Assembly (NCBI RefSeq): GCF_032854445.1
Contig: NC_088297.1
Span: forward strand, 6,839,740 to 6,903,739
Length of the DNA stretch: 64,000 bases
Reading direction: 5' to 3'
From: Liolophura sinensis
Taxonomy: Eukaryota > Mollusca > Polyplacophora > Chitonida > Chitonidae
A model generated the notes under the pieces. The model was given only the letters and a program-made list of their open reading frames with translations, was not told the origin of the DNA and ran no database searches. The position numbers and the translations under genes were made by a program. Positions 42,667 through 54,441 of the stretch are shown in pieces (the first letter of the stretch is position 1; each line of letters starts with the position of its first letter).

Positions 42667-45600
42667 CTGTGAACACACATTTCACAAGGCAAATTAACTG
42701 CCAGTTTCTTTGAATACAACTGTATCGAAATAACTACACGTCAACGTGTATAGAATCATCCTAGGCAAACTGAAAGTTTCTGAGAATAAGCCCATTTAAA
42801 GAAACAAAACAACTGGCTTTCAAATTATCCAATTCGAGATGGTTTGAGATCACGGGATGTCTTTATGAGGCCAGCTTGTACTACTGATCATGTGAATAAT
42901 TTGTATGCATTCACACTCAAAAAATATCACATAGGCCTTACTCAAGATGCTGAGGGGCAAGCATACTTAAACTAAAGGGGCACCTCAGACGGTTGGGTAA
43001 CCTAACTTTACCCATTTATAGCTACTTCTGATAAAAATGGCACTTTCAAGGCAAATTTTGGAAGGACAGTGTCAAGAGGTCGGATTCTGTAATACGGTTG
43101 ATTAGAACTGGTCATAATTTTTCATGAACATTATTCATTCGCCTGTTTGCCGATCCCATTCTGCTACTCTTGTCGGAATAAAATACTGTTTATTGTTTTC
43201 TCACAATAGCGTACCTTATACCGACGACACAACACAGCATCAAGACAAACACCAGTGTAAATGACGTCACAGTACAATGCACAAGTGACATTAAGCCATC
43301 TTTCCTACGTCGGTTACACTATTAAGGTTTTGTATATGCCGCTCTTTTAATGTATCTGTTTTTCCAATCTTATAAAATGACAAGTTCAACTAAATCCCTT
43401 TATAGTATGTAACGAGTTTTGTAACCAGCAGTAATTGACCAATCCAATAACCAAGAAATTACTTAAAGGGGCTATACCGGATATTTTCAGCAAAAAAAAA
43501 TTGATAGTCACAAATCAATCAAATCTTATGTTATTGGTAAAGAACTAGGCAAAATAATACTTCCCACCAAAAATCAGCCTCATCCATGCACGTTTTAGCC
43601 CGTTGATTAAGTTGATAAAATTGCTAATTCGACCCGAATTAACGGTTTTATTGAACTTTATCTGCTGTTCTAAACACTAAGGCGTGCATCAATGAGCCTG
43701 ATTTATGGTAAAGGGCAATATTTTGGGCTGTTCTTTAATAATGGCATAGGATTGGATTGATTTGCGACTACCACTTCCACTTTTTGCTGAAAATGTCCGG
43801 CATAGCCCGTTTAAAAGAAAAGAAAATAAGGCCTCACCGAAGTTTATCGTCATATGAAAGGCAATAAAAAATTGTTGGTAAAAATATTTTTATTATTTTT
43901 CTACGATTTTTCCTCACCAGGTTATAAGCGTTTGAAATTTTAGATTCAATGGAGGCCTGTTTCGGCCATAAAAAGGTCCAGTGATGTCATAATTCTGCTT
44001 TCATTTCTGTAGATCATACATGTTGGATGGATACTACGTCTTCGATTAAAATGATTTGGGTGATATTGGCTTGCGTATTAAATCATGAAAGTTTGATGCC
44101 GGAATAAACAATTGCTGCGGAATTAACAAATTCCTGTGACGTCACTGGTTCTTCGGTTCTCAATAGGCTTCCATAAAGTCAAATTTTCAAATCCTCATAA
44201 CTTTGTAAGAAAAAATCGCAGACAATAAATAAAAATATTTTTGTGAACCATTTTTCATTTGAGACTAACTTGTTATCAACCCTTACTATGCTTTTAAGGT
44301 CTTTGTGGCATAACAAAAGAATTGGCAGAATACTCTGTGTTCAATTCGGAATTGCAATACCCTTTGTATAATTTGCGAAATGTAGCAAGGTACCTAAATA
44401 TAGAGTCAAAATGAATTGTATGTCTTTTCTCGGAGTTGTTAACTTGCTATAATAGCAATGTTGATGAGTGGAAATTCTAATATTATAATTTGCGCCCTGC
44501 ATACTATTACAGGTACTGTTGTGTTATTTGTGTCAACTAACAGCCTAGATAATGGATTATCAAACGGAATTAAGGGAGAAGCCAAGCAACGTTCCAACTG
44601 GATAGGCAAAAATGAAACTGGTCCCATTTTATCGGGCTATTTTCAACAGTTTTAACATGAGTGAGATAGGAAAATTTCAATTTTGGACACCCTTCTCAAG
44701 AAAAATGACCTCTAAACGGGCAAATTGGACACCTTGCTTCAGATTTCTGGCTAAACCCCTGAGCCGAAGGCTGGAGCCCAAAAACAACTGGTCAATTCAT
44801 CAAGGCGACCTGATGACCCTGACAGGATTTATTATGGGAAATAGAAATAAAAGTCTCCTTCAGGGCCTCTAATCAACTACATAATGGACAATCAGTATGG
44901 ACCAGTTGTTTGAGCGTTCATGCCTGCCGCTTTGCCTGTCAAACAAAAGGTCAATTCTGTAAGATAGTCCATTATTTAAGCGATTGAATCACCTGACAGG
45001 ATTTTATTTCATTAAGTGTAAGAAAACTAAAGAACCACAATTATCCTAGCTTAAAGGCCTTTCATTCCACCTGTATAGTTGCACGCACTTTGAAATTACG
45101 ACTTGCAACACCACAATCAACTGCCAATTATGGTAGTTACTTGGAGCTGCCATTTTTGATCTCCTAGACTCTTCTTCTTTGTAGGTAGGGATTGTTTCAA
45201 GCACTTTTTATGATCAGGACAGTTCAACTTATATTTCTAAAAGCACTGTTACGATCTCCCATCTCTATTAAATGTAACAAAAAGCAACAACAATATTTGA
45301 AGGGGATAGTACATAAAGAATTTTTTTAACTTATTCCACGACAGAACATAGTTCAGTTCAATGTTGGCAGCTCCCAGTAATTAGCATAATTAGCAGTTTA
45401 CCATGCTACCAAAAGTACAACCAACTATAGAATGAGGAACGAAAGCCCTTTTAGCTAGGATACTTGTGGTTCTTTAGTTTTCTTCCCCTCAAAATACAAG
45501 ACTGAGGTAAAACAGACAAAATGAACATTCTTCAACTCCAATTAGGTCATGAAAAAAAAAGAGAGAATGAAAAACTATAATATTTAACCCACCAATCACC

Positions 45601-48600
45601 AATGCGATAGATGGGAAGCAAATTGCCAAGGACCAAAATGCAGGCACATAAACTTTGTCCAGGATACATTAATATCAAAAACAAATGCTCAGTAAAATGC
45701 TTACTTTTCATTGCAGCGCATAGGCGCAGACCACCAAATGCTCTCTTCGGTTCAGTCTGCTGACCTTTCCAGCCCTTCCTCCCTGCCCAATTAAGGTTCA
45801 GAGCAACATTATGGGATATGGTTTGAGACATCACCCGTCTGGTCGCCTCCTTAAGATTAGAACCCCCGATGAGGCTGAGTTGATTGACCTACAATAATAT
45901 TACATACTGGTATAATAACCTTGTGTTGTAAAGCCAAAATAGCATTGATGGTTACCTATATTGTTTTTTTTACATCCTGAAGGTGATGCTAAGTGAAAAT
46001 TTTCAAGCTGTAAAGCAATACAGTTGTTTGCCAAAAGTTGGCTAGGGTGGTGATGGGTTGGGTGGGAGTCAAGTGCTACTTCTTTGAACATGAAGCTGCG
46101 CTAACAAAAAACCCCTGGACCCGAGGGTTCAAGTAATACTAAGTGAATTCATCCCTCCTAATGCTTATCTGAGCCATGTTTATATGTGAGTATAAATTGT
46201 GCTTGAATAATAAATTGAAATTGAAATTATCACTCTAACTCCCCATACTAATTCTATTCATCAATCCTTAAGGTGAAACATCTCATGTTCCTGAAATATC
46301 ATCTTGCAAATTCTGTGATGTTACTCAAGCTGCCTTACCTTATTTTCTTTCTTAACGGCACCTTAACATACTGCCACACCCAACCCCCTGTCCATTTTCC
46401 ATAATAGACCATCTTTATGTACTGCCATTGCCCTTCCAATCCTCTTCCGTTAATCATTATTATGTACCAAGCCTCTCCCCTAAATCCCCCGCCGCTGATA
46501 ATAGTAGGCCTAATGTACCATGCTTCCCCCCCCCCTCCCCATCCAAATCAGCCGCTGTGGACCATATTTATCTATGTACTCCCTCCTCCATAGATTATTA
46601 TGTACCATAAGACCTCCCACCCATGTCCCCCGCCCTCTACATCTACCGGCAGCCATAGGAAGGTAGAAAAAACACATAGAATAAAGTATAAGGCACAATA
46701 GTGACATAAAATTGCCATACCAGTACAAAAAAATTATCAGCCCACCAAGTTTCATTGAGGTAACTCAATTGGTTTTGACCACGACAATACCATTTGGAAA
46801 ACACTGTAGCAGCTGGATCCAAATAAGAAATCCATCATGTCCACGAAGTTTCAACTCCGGAAATATCTGCAGCCATGTAACACCCAAGACGAGATGACCA
46901 TCCCAGCATGGCATCCGTTTTGTTTACCACGTTACAAGAGAATCCTGTGATGAGTTTAGGAGCAGATGCGTTGACAAGCTCTCTTGCAGGTATAGGCACA
47001 TACTGTCCAAAATCGGACAAGAATTTACTATCATTAATATCTATCATAATAGGGCAAAAACTTCAGAAATAATTGAAGCAGCATCTTGAAGTACGAGAAG
47101 ATGAGTTGTCAGCTTAAGCTTGCTTACAGATAGATGAACAGACAGACATCAACAAACTTACCAGTGATTTAGCAATTTCTTTATCTTCAATTTTGTTTTC
47201 CATTCCATCCAGCTCTTCCATGGACTTTATTGGAAAGGTATCCATCACATCTATGGTGCCACTTGATGCCTCTTTGCTGATCATCATGTTCAGCAGCTGT
47301 CTTTGGGACAAAACCTCTTTGCGGACTTCATCCAAAGATACCTGGACAGCACTGATAGCCTTTAGTATTTCTCTGTCTGTGGCTGAAAAAAGAGCATTAT
47401 AACTATATTTAATGTACACGCTGTTTAGATTTAATGAAATCTGTCTACAGCTAGTGTTATTTGTTGTCACACAACTTTCAAGATCAGGCTGTTGATTTTG
47501 TTACATCATCGGTCCTTTCAGTGCGATGTGTCAGTGCGTGATGTACCAGTATTTATGCTGTTGACTAATCACATTACCTGCACAATGATTGTCTTTTTGC
47601 ATTTTTGATACTATTTTGTGTACTTCACGCCTGTATTCTCGAATTCCGACTCATATCTATCGACCACAGCCTTGTGGCACTTGAATGTAAACAAATCTCC
47701 CTTGCTTGTCGCCCCTGCTTTTCAGAACGTCGCGACGTCATCAGTACGCTGCTTTATTCATACTTGCCCCTGATGACACATATTCCAGTTGATGCTGTTT
47801 ATGGTTGTTTTAACAAATATTAAAAATGTGGCATTTGACCTTGAACTCCAAAAACAAGCCTTACATGTTAAATTTGTGTAAGATAGGACACGGTACCTTG
47901 TCGATTGTCCAGTTGTATACCAGCAGGAACATGGAGGCTTGGAAAAGGTGGGACTGGCGGGGCTGGGGTGAGATGTTTGCGTTTAACTGGTCCGGCAACA
48001 GCTTCATCATCACCATCATCGTCTGTGTCGCTGTATAGTGTTCGCTCTTTGCGCCTGTACAGTAAGGCAATCGGTGCATTATAACATGTGTACATTATTG
48101 TTCACTATCAAATTATGATAGTGCTCTTGTCAGAAAAAAAATGCGAGTTTGGAAGCAGCGCGATCTTAATTTGCTCTGTGAAGCAAGGCTGAGATCGTTC
48201 CTTTCAGTATTTCTGTTATATGATGGCGAGTCAGTATTTCTGGGCATCCCCGGGTGGAAGAAACCCCTGGAAGAAACCAGGGTAAACCACCGACCATTGG
48301 CAAGTCACTGACAACTTCTCCACATAATCAAAGGTGGACAGCAGGAGGTCTCAAACGAATTGCAGTCCATTAATACCAATATTACCTGATTTTTCTTGGT
48401 ACTTACAAGCGTTGTCGTCCACCTTGCAAAAGATAGCCTCATAACCAATCAGCCAAACGGCCTGGAATGAGAGAAACATTCCCTGACACTATGGGAAATC
48501 GATCCCGGGATGTCTTGACCAGCACTTCAGCAGCCAAGAGCGCTAGCCACTACTCCATGGCTGTGGGCGATAGTGTTTTAAGTTTTGATTTGTTTCTCTT

Positions 48601-50321
48601 TATTCTTTACAGGAGACTTATTGTTGTAATAGTGTTGTTTTAATGCTGTTCTCTCTATGTACCTTCTTGCACCCTTCCCCATTCCAACTTCATCATCTGT
48701 TTGTATGTCTGAGGTTTCCTCGGCCATTCGAAGCTTTCTTCTGCCATCCTCATAGCTATCTGCATGGAAAATGCAGAACATTTGACTGACTGACTGATTA
48801 CAGTCCATTTTTATTACACCGTACTCATGAGTATTTCCCTTATATGACAGAAGGTCAGTATTTATGGTTGGGTGGAAAAAAACCAGGGAAAAACCACCAG
48901 TTGACCACCAGTTGACCTTTGGCAAGTCACCGACAACTTCCCTCCTGTATTATACAGTGATGGAATGCGCTAGTTCTCCAGCAAATGCGGCTCTGTTTTC
49001 ACAGCGCTACTAGCATCATTGTTCTCGAAAAGTTTGAATTTGCATCCCAACATGTTGATCACTGGCTTCCCTGCGCCACGGCCCACAGGCAAGAATATCT
49101 GAATTAGGCGATAAGATGATAGATCAATTGTGGTTTAAACCTGACTGACCAATTGTGGTTTATCCCAGCATATTCTGGGACTTTGCTGTGGGGGGCATTT
49201 GTTCCCCAAGGCCTGGCACCTATGCATTTCATTTTCATATTGTCCATTGTTATGTGTAAACAATACAGCGAACCGAGTTTTCTCAATTTCTTAGTTGTCA
49301 ACACTTAAACAAGTATTTATTTTTACCTAATTCTGTTCAAACCGCGCTGCTAAGGGGCATGTGTGGTAGTATATTTGCAATCACATGAACAGTTAGAATA
49401 AAACTCTGTCTGAGGTAAGTGACAGGGAGACATTTTCATTCGGCTGTGTGAGCCAAATATCCCAATGTCTCACACACGTCACTGCTTTGGTTATTCTCTT
49501 TCCGCTGTACGTTCATTTTGTTTTGTTTTAACATCATTTAAGTATTCAATATTACCTTACATGTATTTGCACAACGGCCACCAACTTCATACATTGAGGA
49601 AACTAGAGCACTAGAAGTAAACCATTGCTTTGTTGCACACTTGTGATACCAGTGAAACATTGCTGCACCAATATAAGATGCTTAATTGCTATCGTTAGAG
49701 GCTATCGGTGCAGCACCTGAGATGAATTTTTTGCATGACACTTTCTGCACGACCTGTAAAACAATGCATGGAAAACCTGCCTCAAGTCATTCATCTGAGT
49801 GTGTTGTCGGCGAACATGATTGTAATGATTCACCATCACAGAGGTTTTTTTCATTTTTTGATATCAAAAAGGAATACATTGGAGCTATTTTCTGATGGTT
49901 TGAAGGTCAAAACTGCCCCATGAATGTACAGTTCTGCAGCCTGCAGGTAACAAGAGACTAATTAATATGTGGTTTACACGTCTTAAAATGGTTAGTTTTT
50001 CCCTTTGAAGTATATGCAGCATTATTTAGAACCTTAGAATCACCATTTTCTGAACTGTATGTCTGACATGTAATATAATGAGTTAAAATTAATAATGAAA
50101 CGTTTTACATGATACTCACCACAAGCAGACAGGATGCGAATGCTGTAACTTGGCCAAGTTTTGTCAGCTGCTACTCTGTCTTTTACAGATTTAGTTACGT
50201 TAGACATATTGCGATACGGTGGCCAAAAAGTTTTTGTCTGAGACTGTAACCAGTTGGAAGCAACAAGCTCTACTTCATCCGTCTCCACAAAAACTACGAC
50301 GGCATACATTGTCAATGACAT
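42476..50321 (-). CDS. DUF4806-domain protein, six exons, 350 aa, carried by the transposon
   Basis: Minus-strand exons 50321-50120 (the exon starts at 50327 after a good acceptor), 48759-48663, 48054-47897, 47382-47162, 45888-45705 and 42666-42476. All phases fit and the total is 351 codons with stop. Order: N-terminal domain (MYAVVVFVETDEVELVASNW, FWPPY), a short charged block DSYEDGRRKLRMAEETSDIQ, an acidic patch SDTDDDGDDE and basic Pro-rich linker, a predicted coiled coil (about 155-190), then DUF4806 (about 198-330: FPIKSMEELDGMENKI, VNQLSLIGGSNLKEATRRVM, LNLNWAGRKGWKG, WLRNACDRHGGRKRR). This order is common in expanded families of cnidarians, amphioxus and molluscs. Its function is not established. 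It is transcribed in the same direction as the transposase downstream of it in the element. I infer an accessory DNA-binding role. Confidence 0.9.
43467..43810. mobile_element. Foldback MITE with TTAA target sites
   Basis: 344 bases flanked by TTAA (43463-43466 and 43811-43814). The tips GGGGCTATACCGGATATTTT and (opposite strand) CGGGCTATGCCGGACATTTT both continue into TCAGCAAAAA. Similarity between the arms goes on for more than 130 bases, so the whole unit can fold into one hairpin. TTAA points to a piggyBac- or Kolobok-type source. It lies in the last intron of the DUF4806 gene. Confidence 0.9.
43856..44265. mobile_element. Second foldback element
   Basis: Arms about 43856-43956 and 44170-44262 are imperfect inverted copies (GTAAAAATATTTTTATTATT and CACAAAAATATTTTTATTTA on the other strand, then TACGATTTTT/TGCGATTTTT and TTATAAGCGTTTGAA/TTATGAGGATTTGAA). 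Exact ends and target duplication are not clear. It is directly adjacent to the TTAA MITE. Confidence 0.6.
45020..45484. mobile_element. MITE with about 50-bp inverted tips
   Basis: The tips AAGAAAACTAAAGAACCACA at 45020 and the same sequence inverted at 45465-45484 are identical for 20 bases. Similarity continues through TATCCTAGCT and CTTTC. Further in, ACTGCCAATTATGGTAGTTA and ACTGCTAATTATGCTAATTA pair across the centre. No coding capacity. Confidence 0.85.
45705..45888 (-). CDS. DUF4806 gene exon 5 (domain core)
   Basis: The acceptor is TATTATTGTAG|GTC and the donor is AAAA|GTAAGC. It encodes VNQLSLIGGSNLKEATRRVM, SHNVALNLNWAGRKGWKG and AFGGLRLCAAMK, the most conserved part of DUF4806. 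Confidence 0.94.
46371..46650 (+). repeat. C-rich degenerate repeat
   Basis: A loose repetition of CCCCTCCCCATCC-type and TATGTACCAT words in intron 4 of the DUF4806 gene. A minus frame at about 46835-47047 is open, but I see no splice or family support for it. Confidence 0.5.
47162..47382 (-). CDS. DUF4806 gene exon 4 (coiled coil, start of DUF4806)
   Basis: The acceptor is GCTCTTTTTTCAG|CC and the donor is TCACTG|GTAAGT. It encodes ATDREILKAISAVQVSLDEV, a coiled-coil-like run, then DTFPIKSMEELDGMENKIED. Phase 1 in, phase 0 out. Confidence 0.93.
47897..48054 (-). CDS. DUF4806 gene exon 3
   Basis: The acceptor is TTACTGTACAG|G and the donor is CAAG|GTACCG. It encodes RRKERTLYSDTDDDGDDEAV, then a basic and proline-rich linker (VKRKHLTPAPPVPPFPSLHV). 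Phase 2 in, phase 1 out. Confidence 0.88.
48190..48560 (-). mobile_element. SINE-3-like element
   Basis: On the minus strand it begins with a tRNA-like head (GAGTAGTGGCTAGCGCTCTT and B box GGGATCGATTTCC), followed by a body ending in CCTGGTTTCTTCCAGGGG and GACTCGCCATCATATAACAG. A related tail fragment is at about 48800-48970. Both are in the DUF4806 gene introns. The family is not SINE-1 or SINE-2. Confidence 0.6.
48663..48759 (-). CDS. DUF4806 gene exon 2
   Basis: The acceptor is TTTTCCATGCAG|AT and the donor is AGAAG|GTACAT. It encodes DSYEDGRRKLRMAEETSDIQ then TDDEVGMGKGAR. Phase 1 in, phase 2 out. Confidence 0.9.
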
Positions 50322-50327
50322 GTATGT
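50120..50327 (-). CDS. DUF4806 gene coding exon 1
   Basis: The acceptor is TTCTTATTTACAG|A, then the start codon at 50321 (MSLTM, with a second in-frame ATG four codons on). The donor is TTGTG|GTGAGT, phase 1. The acceptor before the ATG implies at least one non-coding exon further upstream. Confidence 0.88.
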
Positions 50328-50850
50328 CTGTAAATAAGAAAGGATTCACAAATTCAATACATTTACACAAATCACAATTACATTTGGGGTGTATGTCACA
50401 TACAACATTGTTCTTCAATTCTTTTATAGTCCTTCACTAGACTTTTAGAAACAATAATTAAACAGTGTCATGATTAGGCTAGTTCAAGCTTGGAAAGGTT
50501 TAAATACATGTATGTACAGTATGTAGATATTTATTGTCTAATAACTGAAGTACATTTCCATTTTCAATGACAATCCCTCTAGTTGGTCCTCTAATGTTTT
50601 CACAAATATTAGAAACTTGAACCACAGTATCATTAAATCAATATACATACATACATATATATTGGCAATGTCTGGGAAATAGAAAGTTATGGTAAGGCAG
50701 GCATTTGGGGCTTTCTCAACAAAAAGATTTGATCAAATTATCGCTCTTGGATTAAATTTAAAAAACACACAAAAAAGACTATTGCTACTGATTCTACATG
50801 TATAAGACTCCAACCCTGCATAATGTCACGTGTATATCACTTTTCTGTAC

Positions 50851-53046
50851 CTAACAGCTGTGAATAAGAGGAATTGCGACATGTACAGTTTTATATGGCA
50901 ACAACACATATTTCCGAACCACTTCCTGGATGGGAGCAACATGGAGTTTGTCACAGAGGTCGGTGACCATGTGGATGTTGATTTCACTTGAATTGAGAGG
51001 GTAAGAGAAAAATGGTCTACATGATCTGAATGACTGATAAACCACCAGTACATCTCCACCACAATACAAAATATTTTTGATGAGGCAAACCTTTGACCCT
51101 ACCCCAACACAATTGTTGCCGGTTTCTGTTACAACACAGAAATGGTCCAGTTCAACTTCTGTGTATTGGACACAGTTCTGGTATTTATATCCCTGTGGAA
51201 TTGGACCAAGAAAATGTTGCTTTTTCAGTCCACCATCAGCAGCTGTGGGCAATGTAGCAGCTGAGGGAGATATCTGAGAGATCTCTTTCAGTCTTGCGAC
51301 AAGCTGCTGTAATGGCAAGCTTTTCTTCCGCACAAGCCGCTTCAGAGTTTTCAGGTGGTTTTCAAAAGGAAATGCTGATATTGTGTCAAGAGGACCATGT
51401 ATTTTCACCTCTTGAGCAAGGTGGACCAGATTATGGACATTGTACACGACCTGGTCAGCACCGTAAAGGTGCGCAAAGTGTTGGACAAAGCTTACTAGAA
51501 GCTCATGTGCATAGCCCACTAACTGATAGCAGAGAGACGGACTTATAAGTATGGTAATTCCGACTGAGAGCAGAAGAAAGTTTTTGTACAACTCATCAGC
51601 GATACTGTCCTTTAAAACAACAGTTCCTGTGTACAAAAGAAACATGCGGAATTCTGTTGCCTTCCATCGGTCTATCTCTGACAGTGAACGGGGTTTTCGT
51701 GCAAACTCCTTAGGTATAAATTTACACATGTGAAGCAAGGCAGCTGAAATGCGTAATTTTGTCTGAGGCCCTAAGCGAATTGTAAGTGGACCCCTTATCA
51801 ATAACACAAGGATACGACGCATTACACCGAGGCACACTAAGTGCATATAGTCAATTGGAAACTGTGACACCATAGAGAACAAATTGCAAAGCGGACTTGT
51901 TCCAGTGTGATGGTTCTTATCTTCCTGCTTTTCAAATGATTCATCAGTTCGCAGCGTTGCATGAGTTTCAGGAAATGTCATTTTCCCATTATACACGCCT
52001 TTTTGCGTACATTTTTCACATGCGGAATAACCTGCGTGACACTTGATTTGTTTGATAAAGGCACGTGCTGGTGCATCACAGATGAAGGATGTTATGTTAA
52101 TCTGGTAATGCCTACCTTTGTATTGTATCCCCTCTAGTTTTAGCTTTGTATACTCTGTGATAAAATCTTTCAAAAATTCAGAAGGATCCTTTGGTTTTTC
52201 TTGTCCAACAAACAACCCAATGACAAACGGCTGGCATTTTGCTTCATTTTGTATTATTCCCAAAATAGGCCACAGCTGAGTGTTACTACTTTTGAAAATG
52301 GGGAGTCCATCCGTATTCACCTGAACATCTATGACTTTGATACATTCCATATTTTTGTTCAATTCTATCCTTCGAATTACACAACCTTGGAGTCCAAAAT
52401 GATAGTAAGAACCCCCACATATCTGCTTTATCCCCACAACATGTCCAGTATCCAAAAGAGTCCTGGGGTCTTTAGGTAAATTTGGATGATGGTTTCTAAG
52501 TAAGACTAATAGCCTGCCAACTGCTGTGTGAGTGATGTTATTTTCAACTGCCCATGCAGCTAACAAATCTGACGACAAAACATTTTCTTCCTCTGAATCA
52601 GTACTACCGCAATCATTAAATCTATCACTGTCTACATCCATTGTTGGTATGCTGTTAGGAAATGTCCCTTCATTGTCTATTATGTCATATAATACATCAT
52701 TGGTTTCTGCTTTGTCTGTGAATGTATTATTTTGTTTGGAGCTAGCATTAATGTCGGTAGTGGTATTGTCAACGGAACAAGTGGCAGTATTGATAGAGAC
52801 ATCGGCTGTAGTACGGCTACTACTGCCAATGCCAGATGGAGTAGTACTACTGGTACTTCCACTAGATTGATCATTGTTAATACAGACAAATTCTTGACCT
52901 TTCACCAAACCATGCTCCAAAGCTGTCTGTCTACTTTGCTGGCCTTTAAGCTGACATGACCTTGAACTATTTTGAGCAATGCTTATATTGGACAGATATT
53001 TATTTACATTTTCATGTATCCGCCTTCTTTTAGTCCAGTACGACAT
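50851..53046 (-). CDS. tnp2/CACTA-type transposase, intact single-exon, 731 aa
   Basis: An uninterrupted frame from ATG at 53046 to a stop at 50851. The N-terminus is basic (MSYWTKRRR) and followed by a Ser/Thr/Asn-rich low-complexity tract (about 55-150). Then come a conserved LLRNHHPNLPKDPRTLLDT block and a putative RNase H-fold catalytic region: NTDG with D246, ICDAPARAF with D324, then C343 and C346 in YSACEKCTQKG. DYMHLVCLGVMRRIL follows at about 399, with KEFARKPRSLSEIDRWKATE and YNVHNLVHLAQEV further on, and FPFEN with E562. These blocks are typical of the transposases of animal EnSpm/CACTA-like elements. Assigning individual catalytic residues is inference. No stop or frameshift is seen, so the element may be young or active. 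Confidence 0.93.
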   Translation of the reverse strand: MSYWTKRRRIHENVNKYLSNISIAQNSSRSCQLKGQQSRQTALEHGLVKGQEFVCINNDQSSGSTSSTTPSGIGSSSRTTADVSINTATCSVDNTTTDINASSKQNNTFTDKAETNDVLYDIIDNEGTFPNSIPTMDVDSDRFNDCGSTDSEEENVLSSDLLAAWAVENNITHTAVGRLLVLLRNHHPNLPKDPRTLLDTGHVVGIKQICGGSYYHFGLQGCVIRRIELNKNMECIKVIDVQVNTDGLPIFKSSNTQLWPILGIIQNEAKCQPFVIGLFVGQEKPKDPSEFLKDFITEYTKLKLEGIQYKGRHYQINITSFICDAPARAFIKQIKCHAGYSACEKCTQKGVYNGKMTFPETHATLRTDESFEKQEDKNHHTGTSPLCNLFSMVSQFPIDYMHLVCLGVMRRILVLLIRGPLTIRLGPQTKLRISAALLHMCKFIPKEFARKPRSLSEIDRWKATEFRMFLLYTGTVVLKDSIADELYKNFLLLSVGITILISPSLCYQLVGYAHELLVSFVQHFAHLYGADQVVYNVHNLVHLAQEVKIHGPLDTISAFPFENHLKTLKRLVRKKSLPLQQLVARLKEISQISPSAATLPTAADGGLKKQHFLGPIPQGYKYQNCVQYTEVELDHFCVVTETGNNCVGVGSKVCLIKNILYCGGDVLVVYQSFRSCRPFFSYPLNSSEINIHMVTDLCDKLHVAPIQEVVRKYVLLPYKTVHVAIPLIHSC

Positions 53047-54069
53047 ATTGTCAACTGACTTTGTTTAATAAGTCACATGTACTCACTATTTTAGTGATTC
53101 ACTGATTGCAATCTGTGTCAATAAATAAGCATGGCATCAAAAACGAAGTAAAGAATGCAGCATGTCTGCTTTAGCCTTTACAATTTCAGTGCTTCCCAAT
53201 GATTGACAATGTCCCCATGTAAATTTATCCTTGTCCGTGCCAAACTGATAATATAGGTAGACAGGGCCTTCGTTTGGCCTACTCGTATGTATCTATAATC
53301 TAGAAATTGAAAATGGAAAGTGAAAGTGAAATGTACTGAATTGCCGTCACTCATTATGTTTTTGTAACAGTCTGTAGTTTTTACGTTTTCGTGATAAAAG
53401 TTCGAGACAATCTTACCGTAGCTCTAGGTAGCAGCCGACAGCTTTCTTGGCGCCAGATCCCAGAATTCACTGTTACAGAATGTTCGTTAAGGAATGGCTA
53501 TCCTCCGGTCCGGCATTGGCCCGGTATCACGCCGGTGAGCGCGCCGGAACAGAACGTCTCGTACATTTTAGGTCTCGTACTTTTGTGCTCGTTAACCCAA
53601 CAGTACTCGTCAGCCTACATCTTTCGGAGATTTCGCTTAACTCCGGTCAAGGTACGGAAACTCCGAACGTTTTTCCGAGCGCTTACGAGCGAGTCAAATC
53701 GGAACATCGCTCGGAGGTTTTCGCTCAACTCCGGTCAGGTGCAACAAGGCACGGAAATCCCCGACCAATGTTTCGAGTTGTGCGAAAACAAAATATGTCA
53801 TATTTTTATAATATCTACATGCAGCTTTAGCTCCAGAAAACAGTTATTTTCACGTTCCATGTAAACAGAAACTCACATTTGGTTATGTTGAAATATCTCA
53901 AGTTTAAATCAGTTGTAATAATCTGCCACTGTATGCTGATAAAAAATAAATAGCCCCCCCCCTAAAAAAAGCAAACAAACAAAAAAAAAAGCAGAAAAAA
54001 GACACACACACACAAAAAATCAAAACAAACAAACAAACAAAAAACAAAACACAACTCAATATTATTCTT

Positions 54070-54440
54070 TTTATTTCTTTGGACCCAGGCCTGTGCAAAC
54101 TTATCTAAAGAAAATTTTGCGCTTCGTGGGACTTGACGGGATTTTTTAAAGTCTCCATAACGGCAAAGCTTCATTGGGTCAGCAACGGGCAAGTTACGGC
54201 GATATTTAATGGCTCAATAATGGCCAGCCAATAATGGCCCGAGGGTGGGTCAGTACATGCTTTGAATATCGGTAAAACTAAACTGGGCCAGCGCTGGGCC
54301 AGATATGGCGATCATAACACTGGCAAAATAGCGGCAAGCCGGAAATGGTTCAGCACTGGCCTTGTTAAACTCTCCAACTGCCGGTACTGCCGTAACAAAC
54401 CGGTTAAGTCCCGGAATTGGACCAGTACATTCATGTTTAT
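54070..54440. repeat. Right subterminal repeat zone of the CACTA-type element
   Basis: Related words: TTGGGTCAGCAACGGG, AATGGCCAGCCAATAATGGC, GGGTCAGTAC, ACTGGGCCAGCGCTGGGCCAG, TTCAGCACTGGCC and TTGGACCAGTAC. They are fewer and more diverged than at the left, but of the same type. Confidence 0.65.
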
Positions 54441-54441
54441 T

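Noticed and set aside
46835-47047. 70-codon minus frame in intron 4 of the DUF4806 gene
   Set aside because: Using it would break the perfect phase join between exons 4 and 5, and no family resemblance was seen.
53946-54050. A-rich stretch (AAACAAACAAAC) as a possible SINE or LINE tail
   Set aside because: No element body adjoins it; simple-sequence DNA near the right end of the CACTA-type element.
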